From the NCBI GenBank assembly GCA_002284615.2, contig MU071125.1, forward strand, positions 1 through 12,978: a stretch of 12,978 nt of DNA. The letters are read 5' to 3'. Below, piece by piece: positions 7,557-12,978 of the stretch. Under the pieces are notes generated by a model. That model was not told the origin of the DNA and made no database searches. It saw only the letters and a program-made list of their open reading frames with translations. The position numbers and the translations under genes were made by a program. The DNA comes from Dunaliella salina (taxonomy: Eukaryota; Chlorophyta; Chlorophyceae; Chlamydomonadales; Dunaliellaceae). Numbering within the stretch: position 1 is the stretch's first letter; each line of letters begins with the position of its first letter.

Positions 7557-7622
7557 GGTGCGACATGCCAATGTAATATTACCATTACAGCAATATTACA
7601 GTCATATTACTGTAATATTACC
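7557..7622 (+). repeat. AT-rich inverted repeat, left arm
   Basis: GGTGCGACATG (7557-7567), then CAATGTAATATTACC, ATTACAGCAATATTACAG and CTGTAATATTACC. The reverse complement of 9653-9723 gives GGTACAACATG, CAATGT, CATTACAGCAATATT, ACA, TTACAGTAATAT in the same order, with a 14-base extra stretch near the outer end. The pair would fit decayed terminal inverted repeats of a DNA transposon about 2.17 kb long. The palindromic AT content makes partial matching easier, but the block ATTACAGCAATATT and the outer ACATG block are specific. I could not find a matching target duplication outside. Confidence 0.55.
7592..7619. other. Perfect 10-bp AT-rich hairpin
   Basis: AATATTACAG (7592-7601), loop TCATATTA, then CTGTAATATT (7610-7619), a perfect stem inside the left inverted-repeat arm. 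GTAATATTAC, itself a perfect palindrome, occurs on each side (from 7573 and 7612). Confidence 0.75.
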
Positions 7623-7864
7623 TGATCCTCGGTGTAACATTACAATTTCGGTACGCCAATGTCCTTGCCAGAGGTCGGGACAATACATTCTGGGGTGGTG
7701 CGCCAAAAAGTCTCGTCAAGCAGGTACAGAACAACGACTCAGCACGGCTTGGGACATCATCATTGCCATGGAGACGGAGCTGCAGTCTTTGTGTGGTCAG
7801 TCGCAAGGGCTGCTGCACACTTGCATGAGCATGGTCAAACTGAAACAGACAAACAAACAGCACG

Positions 7865-7914
7865 GTGACTACTGCAGCAGCCCTACAGGATGATGAGGTG
7901 GAGGAGCTTGATAG

Positions 7915-7956
<42 letters not shown>

Positions 7957-8159
7957 CGACAAGGAAGAGAAGCGCCCCGGTGAGCGCAAGCGCGCACAGC
8001 TGAACAGTGTGCGGCGCTACATGCCCAGTGCAGAAGTGCAGGATGTGCACAAGGACCTGTTGCTCGACATCATCACTGCCGATGCCCCCTTCAGTTCATC
8101 AACAACCAATACCTGAGGCAGGCCTTTGGTCAGCCCAGGCAAGCTATGCCAGATATAAG
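7865..8159 (+). pseudogene. hAT/DUF659-type transposase exon, decayed
   Basis: Open from shortly after an in-frame stop at about 7840, with no ATG at its head. It encodes an acidic stretch with eleven consecutive Asp (residues 18-28, from a (GAT)n tract), a basic linker KRPGERKRAQLNSVRRYMP (residues 36-54), then DIITADAPF (69-76). A one-base loss near 8090-8094 breaks the frame; in the next frame it goes on as FINNQYLRQAFGQPRQAMPD to 8159. Acidic region, R/K-Q-x-S-I-x-x-Y/F-x-P-like linker, then 'PF-x-x-I/V-x-N-x-x-L/F-R' is how BED/DUF659 hAT-family proteins run from linker into the DUF659 region. The exon would end at AAG|GTATGT, a good 5' splice site. The BED finger and the C-terminal dimerisation domain are not visible. 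It lies between the inverted repeats at 7557 and 9723. Confidence 0.42.
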
Positions 8160-9376
8160 GTATGTTCTTGTCCCGAGGGAAACTGAGTATGCAGAATAGT
8201 TTTTTTTGACACATTGAACACTTCTGCATCAAAAAAGTGGGGATGAGGTGTTGCAGGTGAGCCAGGGGCATATTTTGGCATTTTAGGCCAAAATTGGCCA
8301 CTCCCCGCGAAATGGGTGCCATGATGCATGTTCTGACCCAAATATGCCCCATTTTTTGGCTCCCAGGTACTTTTTGTGTCAAACCTGACCCATAGGAGTG
8401 GAAGAACGGGGATGTGAAATTTGGCCCCAAAGCACTAAGAGCATGAGCGCATCTGCCAGACAAGAGCGGTGCAAAACTGGAAATCAGGAATGCACTGTGT
8501 TTGGCCACAACCTGAGAATCAGGTCTTGTCCAGCATGCTTCCCAGGCATGCCTGCCAAGTTTGGGGGCGCGGGTGTGCAGGGAGTGGCTCCTGGCAAGCA
8601 GTGACAGCTGGGTGTTTGACTGAAATATTCCCCAGTTATCAGCCTATCCAAGGGTATCCTCACTTGATGCCCGCATGCTCGTGCACCTATAGATGAAACT
8701 GGAATACTCGAACACACCCCTGAGGGCCTGCATGGCTCAATCGGGGGTGACAGCTGGCCGGATCTTCAAAATTTGAGCAAGGGGGCACATGGTGAGAGTT
8801 GAATTTTCTTTAAATATTCTATTTATCCCAGCAAAAGTGTCACGACCCCGAATGGTGCAGTGGTCGGTCTGAAATATCCACCTGCCATTTCCCTGCCAAA
8901 ATCAGATGATTTCCTCGACCCCCATCCCCGCCCCCTGGACCCCCCAGGAAATGCTCCTGATGAAATGCTTACAACCATCGCTGTGTAAGCCGAAGGAGTG
9001 GTTCCTGAGGTCCCCATTCTAGCAGGGATTTGCCTGATTTTTTCTGGCCCCCCAACCTGGACCCCCCACAGCTCAAGTTGAGTTTGCAAGGTTGCTCAGA
9101 AAGGCCAAATTAGGGTCCTGCATACTCAGATTTGACTGGTTCAACTGGGGAAAGAACTCAAACCTAGAAGCCTGGCCTGACCTTTGGGGCCTCTGGTGTG
9201 CACTACAAGATTGCTAGAGCACTTGAATTTGCCTGAATCTGCGCTTGATGGCCTAAACTGCCCAGCTCTCAACTTTTTGCATATCACCAACCTGGTTTTG
9301 GTATTGTTAGCCTCTCAAGGCTGGTTGAGACTGTTGTTTTTTGGGGCAGGTTGCATGATACTGTGTTTTAGCTCAA
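8160..9376. other. Possible intron or non-coding interior of the element
   Basis: Starts with GTATGTT directly after the transposase-like exon. No reading frame here shows a transposase domain; all frames have stops, and the minus-strand frames 8017-8508 and 8823-9089 look like chance openings. It contains GGCCAA-AA-TTGGCC at 8287-8300 and two C-rich blocks sharing GGACCCCCCA (about 8937 and 9059). If spliced to the acceptor at 9581 the intron would be 1422 bp. Confidence 0.35.
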
Positions 9377-9480
9377 GAGACTGTCGCTGTTTGGGAAGAG
9401 ACTATCACTATATGGGAGACTGTCACTGTATGGGAGGAGACTTTCACTGTATGGGAGGAGACTCTCACTGTATAAGAGAC
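9377..9480. repeat. 18/21-bp minisatellite, about six units
   Basis: GAGAC starts units at 9377, 9398, 9416, 9437, 9458 and 9476, with steps of 21, 18, 21, 21 and 18 bp. The typical unit is GAGACTNTCACTGTATGGGAG. All steps are multiples of three and a plus frame (9184-9483) stays open through it, giving repeated HCMGGD-like peptides; another plus frame gives RLSLYGR repeats. No known protein is recognised. Confidence 0.92.
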
Positions 9481-9540
9481 TAAGGTACTTTTAGAAAGGC
9501 AGTATGACATTTTGTTCCATTTCATCGCCAACAAAGCTCA

Positions 9541-9669
9541 AATTCGTTCTTGTTGCTTCTCTTTTTTGGATTACCTTGCAGGGACATGACCAGCCGATCC
9601 CTGAGGTCAAAAAACCTCACCACCATGTCATCAGGGGGAAAATTCATGAGTTTGGGGATATTACTGTAA
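9541..9669 (+). promoter_or_regulatory. Candidate 3' splice site and short terminal exon
   Basis: A pyrimidine-rich stretch (about 9546-9569) leads to TTACCTTGCAG, with AG at 9580-9581. Joining 8159 to 9582 keeps a phase (AG plus G gives Arg) and would read on through about 28 codons to a stop near 9670, inside the right inverted repeat. Another frame reads HDQPIPEVKKPHH up to a stop. Neither peptide is a recognisable transposase segment, so the exon is conjecture; the acceptor signal itself is good. Confidence 0.35.
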
Positions 9670-9723
9670 TGTAAATATTGCTGTAATGATAGACATTGAA
9701 AACGTAATGTTACATGTTGTACC
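9653..9723 (-). repeat. AT-rich inverted repeat, right arm
   Basis: On the plus strand this reads GGGGATATTACTGTAATG, AATATTGCTGTAATGAT, ACATTG, then GTAATGTTACATGTTGTACC. In reverse complement it aligns with 7557-7622 through the outer ACATG block, CAATGT, CATTACAGCAATATT and GTAATAT, with small indels. It is consistent with the second terminus of a decayed DNA transposon. Confidence 0.55.
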
Positions 9724-9749
9724 TAACGCTTACTGTCAAGGGGAACGGA

Positions 9750-9766
9750 GGGGGGGGGGGGGGGGG
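9750..9766. repeat. G17 homopolymer
   Basis: Seventeen consecutive G residues 26 bp outside the right inverted repeat. Length is likely unstable in the genome and uncertain in the assembly. Confidence 0.95.
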
Positions 9767-11134
9767 CTGTCTTATACCCATTTTCCCGTGCTCGCAGTTT
9801 GTACTTTTTTGGTACAGTTACAGATTTGGCCAACCTTTTTCGTGAGGTTCCCCTGCATCACTGAAAATCGACACGCCAAATCAGGTGCCCACGGCCTTGC
9901 AAGCTTCACCCATATCCTCCCTCCCCTCCCAATAAGAACTCTCTTTGAAGTTAAAGTGTCATTCCACCAGGTCCAGGGCAAGAAAAGATTTGGAACCATC
10001 TGTTAGCACATGATGCTCCTTACATAGTGTCATGTCAGGGGTCAGAATGCTTTGCCTGTGTGCCAACTGAACCAGCGTTCTGCCCAGGATTGGCTGGTTC
10101 CCTCTTCTCATACGTATGTAAACACATTGTATGGCAAATGTATGGAATTCTTGACACAAAATATACGGGCATACGAAATTGGCCAACTATAATTATGTCA
10201 CATAAGCACCACGGCGAATGCAATCCACCTAAGGTTTTATTTTTCCCCCTCAATGGGAAAAAAGAATTAAACCCCAGGTGGATAGCACTGGTCCTCACAG
10301 CTAGGACCCTCCTTGCCTAGGTAAATGAGCGTCAACAACTTTGCTGCGACAAATCTTGCCCATTCCAGCACCATGTCAGGGACTGAAAAAGTTGGCTGGT
10401 TAGCTAATGAAGAGCTCTGTAAGCAGGTGCTGAGAGGGCATTTTGCGGTGCAGTGTGTGATGATTGCCTAAGTTTGGCCCTTGATGACGGTACCAAAATA
10501 GATGCCATTCCTGAGCCGCTCCACCAATCCGCAACCTGCAAATTCTGGAAATTGAACCTGTGTGTATCGCAACTCTGGTGCAAAGTGGGCCGGATTTTGA
10601 TCTACAAGCTGCGAAGGGATAGGAAAAATGGCAAAAAATCAAGTGGCGGACGCTACAAATGAGCTTGCTGATTTCCAAGCAGACCACTGATTACCCCATT
10701 TTTGTTTTGCTTGCAGCAGCGTTCTGCACCGCAGCTATGTGCCAAGCAGGGGACGCCAGCTTGTAATCATGGGCAAGCTGACGGAGGTCCCGTCTTCCGC
10801 GCCCACACCATCCCGACAAGTGCCCCCCACCAACATGATTCCCCCTTGCCCCCATAAAAAAATCTGACACTACAGCATGATTTGCTGACCCAAGAGCAGC
10901 AGGAGCCCAGGAGGGCTGACCATTTTGCCCAAGTTCCAAAATCCAACTTATGCTGCCAAAATGGGTGCAGGAAAGCCTCTGTGCCTTGCACAGCATCTCT
11001 GCATGCCAACCATCCATCAAGACTCTAGGTACATCAAACCATGTTAAGAGTTGCTCAGGGCACAAAGGATGCAGGCAGGATGAATGAACAGTCTAATGAC
11101 ACTGTGGGGGGAGTCCGATTGCTAACCGCCCGAG
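9767..11134. other. No assignable gene
   Basis: The largest stretch without repeats or recognisable coding. Open frames are short and antisense to one another (10027-10320 plus versus 10035-10298 minus; 10453-10662 plus versus 10400-10687 minus; 10691-11065 minus). The plus frame 10453-10662 has CDDC near its start and a lysine/arginine-rich end, but no family is evident. A pyrimidine-rich acceptor-like sequence ends in TTGCAG at 10711-10716, with no convincing exon behind it. A short TGTAC/GTACA hairpin lies at about 9798-9815. Confidence 0.45.
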
Positions 11135-11325
11135 GAGACAAAAAGACCACAAAACCATCCATGTGTGTGAGGTGCAGCAACGTGAAACAAAAAGAGACCA
11201 AGACCATTTCCATCTTTGTGAAATTAAAGGAGACCAAGACCATTTCCATGTTTTGTGAGGCGCAGCTGCGAGAAACAAGTGGAGACCCAGACCATTCTCA
11301 TGTTTTGTGAGGTGCAGCTGCCTGA
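11135..11325. repeat. Tandem array of about 54-bp units
   Basis: GAGACMAAGACCATTYCCATGTTTTGTGAGG-type units, with GAGAC anchors at 11135, 11194, 11230 and 11282 (steps 59, 36, 52). GTGAGGTGCAGC or GTGAGGCGCAGC follows three of them. One unit has lost its GAGG...GCAGC part and is therefore short. The array keeps plus and minus frames open (for example minus MEMVLVSF twice), probably as a consequence of the repeat. Confidence 0.88.
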
Positions 11326-11702
11326 GGGTCTGGACAGAGGCAGGCTATAGACACTCAACCACCATCACCACCATCGCAACCAAAAGGCATTTGTACAGAA
11401 TCAGAATTCTGTGCTAACAATTGAAAGCAACAAAAATGCTTTCCAATCCAACACAGGCACTGAGTACAAGGTTTACACCATTCCCTGGTATTGAGGCAAC
11501 AGATTTATGTCAACAAAATGCTCTGGCGTTTCAAGTAAGCTCATATGACAATTGCTTTGCTCAGTAGGTACCTGCCACCTGATCATGACAGCATTTTCAG
11601 TACCAGTAAACAAAAGTAACATGCCATTCCTGTAGTGCACATCCATTCCTCTAGGGATAGATCTGTGAGAGCAGTGAGTTAAACGGGTGTCCCACAACCC
11701 TC
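11326..11702. other. No assignable feature
   Basis: Single-copy-looking sequence with a short CCACCATCACCACCATC run near 11359. No reading frame of note. Confidence 0.4.
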
Positions 11703-11762
11703 ACACGCGCGCACACAAGCACGCACGCACGCACGCACGCGCACACACGCACACACACACAC

Positions 11763-11858
<96 letters not shown>

Positions 11859-11916
11859 CCATGCACGCACGCATGCACATGCACGCACGCATGCACATGC
11901 ACGCACGCACACACAG
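11703..11916. repeat. Long CA-rich alternating purine-pyrimidine tract
   Basis: CACG-type repeats lead into an uninterrupted (CA)43 run (11768-11854), followed by (GCAC/GCAT)n repeats to about 11916. Apart from a few breaks (an AA near 11716, a CCC near 11859) the tract strictly alternates purine and pyrimidine, which favours left-handed Z-DNA. The long open frames on both strands here are only the repeat translated (Thr-His or Cys-Val). Confidence 0.97.
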
Positions 11917-11980
11917 TGTGCAAGCGCAAGGTAACCAGCACACCTTAGACACTAGGGCGGAGAAGCTGATGTCCGCCGGC

Positions 11981-12480
11981 ACTGTATCCAAGCGAGCGCC
12001 CGTGAACACGGTGGGCATGAGCTGCAAGCGAGAATGAGGGTGATCAGGTAGAGTTGGCAAAGAATTGATTTGACTGGCCGCGCTGGGCAACGTATCTGAG
12101 CGAGCTCCTGCAAACCCGGCTTTGCCCGGCTGCCGGGCTGGGCATAGTATCTGAGTAACCCATGAACAACGTGGGCATGAGCTGCTTGCGCACAAGGATG
12201 GCCAGGTAGAATCAGCCAAGAAAATTGGTTTGCATGACCACCAGGCTGGGCACAGTTTCCAAGCGAGCACCCGTGAACACAATGGGCACGAGCTGCAAGC
12301 GAGAACAGGAGTGACTAAATGAAATCAGACAAGAAATGATGTGCCCGACTGCCAGGCTGGGCACCAATACTGGGTACCCATAAACATTGTGGGTGCCCAT
12401 AAACACCGTGGGCATGAGTTGCAAGCAAGAACAACAGTGGCCGTGCAGAATCAGCCGATTGGTTGGCGCAATGGCATCAA
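11981..12480. repeat. 108-111-bp tandem array, five units
   Basis: Units end in GGCTGGGCA or CGCTGGGCA: 11981-12089 (109 bp), 12090-12144 (55 bp, shortened), 12145-12252 (108 bp), 12253-12363 (111 bp), and a diverged fifth from 12364. Shared blocks in order are AAGCGAGC.CCCGTGAACA, TGGGCATGAGCTGCAAGCGAGAA, CAGGTAGAATCAGCCAAGAAA and GACTGCCAGGCTGGGCA. Unit five has an internal 19-bp duplication (12372-12390 and 12391-12409). The minus strand has repeated peptides (LQLMPTVFTGARLDTVP and variants) with no known family. A fragment of the unit end reappears at 12769-12787. Confidence 0.9.
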
Positions 12481-12881
12481 GGCCTTTTATGCCAGCTCAC
12501 CAACCTGGCGATTTGTGAGTGCAGCCCAGCTAGCAGGCTCACTCTTCTTTATCACTGTCTGCACTTAATTTACGCACCAGCGCTCCCAGGCTTGTTCACA
12601 CAACGAGGAGCAAGCAAGCCATGTGGGCACTTGCACTGCTCACATTTCTCAATCCTTTTCTTTCTTACTGCTTTCTTACTCGTGGGGCCAAAATGAGCCG
12701 ACAAATGAGTGAACAAAAGCACTTGCTGCAGACCACACAGTTCGGAAAAAAAAGAAGCCAACAACTAAAATGCCCGACTGCTGGGCTACGCACAACGGCT
12801 ATGGTCCGCACACACATATGGAAACGAGCCAGTGCTGAGGCTATCATGCAAGTTTCACCATCCAGGCAATTTGATCCCAAA

Positions 12882-12885
<4 letters not shown>
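12481..12885. other. No gene; stray array fragment
   Basis: ATGCCCGACTGCTGGGCT at 12770-12787 matches the end of the 108-111-bp unit, so the array once extended further or seeded a copy here. Otherwise there is nothing I can assign. Confidence 0.5.

Positions 12886-12978
<93 letters not shown>
12886..12978. repeat. Terminal CA microsatellite with regular CC breaks
   Basis: (CA)n running to the end of the window, broken by an extra C at 12916-12917 and again at 12947-12948. The breaks are 31 bp apart. The tract is cut by the window end. Confidence 0.96.

Noticed and set aside
7573..7620. TAATATTAC nonamers as a geminivirus-like replication origin
   Set aside because: The motif sits in an AT-rich palindromic repeat that generates it automatically; there is no GC-rich stem, no iterons and no Rep-like reading frame nearby.
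8017..8508. 163-residue minus-strand frame
   Set aside because: It overlaps the transposase-like exon in antisense and shows no domain; best explained as a shadow plus chance openness.
7234..9766. C19 and G17 runs as matched ends of an element
   Set aside because: They lie at very different distances outside the inverted arms (about 304 and 26 bp), with no similarity in flanking sequence.
10681..10720. Acceptor-like TTTTGTTTTGCTTGCAG as an exon boundary
   Set aside because: No open frame of note follows it and no donor upstream is paired with recognisable coding sequence.
11651..12282. Long open frames across the CA tract (up to 193 residues)
   Set aside because: They are translations of the dinucleotide repeat and the neighbouring tandem units, open in several frames at once.

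Overview
This window looks like repeat-dense intergenic DNA from a large eukaryotic genome. The signs are long (CA)n/(GT)n microsatellites, C19 and G17 homopolymers, intron-type splice signals, a tRNA-derived SINE-like repeat, and decayed transposon coding pieces, with no compact gene order. Base composition is roughly balanced by eye. A green-lineage host such as a charophyte or fern is possible, but this is a guess that the sequence does not prove. I find no intact gene, rRNA, tRNA gene, operon or CRISPR array.

Layout. 1-83 is a GT/TGCA microsatellite. 551-946 (minus) keeps the N-terminal catalytic block of a Josephin-like cysteine protease, cut off before its second catalytic motif. 1234-1520 is a 148-bp tandem duplication. 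Next come two unassigned minus-strand open regions, 1449-1970 (Cys-rich) and 2119-2699. 2963-3105 is the first copy of a tRNA-like SINE. 3586-7370 is almost continuously built from unrelated, low-copy, degenerate tandem arrays with units of about 58, 151-158, 99, 124-130, 57, 84, 32 and 75-115 bp. This stretch also holds the second SINE copy (6763-6905) and an 80-bp insertion with an 8-bp target duplication.

From 7557 to 9723 two AT-rich inverted repeats about 2 kb apart enclose a decayed exon. It has an acidic run, a basic linker and a block resembling the start of the DUF659 region of hAT-type transposases, and it ends in a good 5' splice site (8159/8160). A good 3' splice site lies at 9581/9582. 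This may be a dying two-exon DNA transposon. 9767-11134 has nothing I can assign. The right side holds a ~54-bp array (11135-11325), a long alternating purine-pyrimidine CA tract (11703-11916), a 108-111-bp array (11981-12480) and a terminal CA tract (12886-12978).

No genes work together here. The interest lies in the record of repeat birth: many independent small tandem expansions, one of which begins at the tail of a SINE, and one array whose copies act as built-in empty sites proving an insertion.
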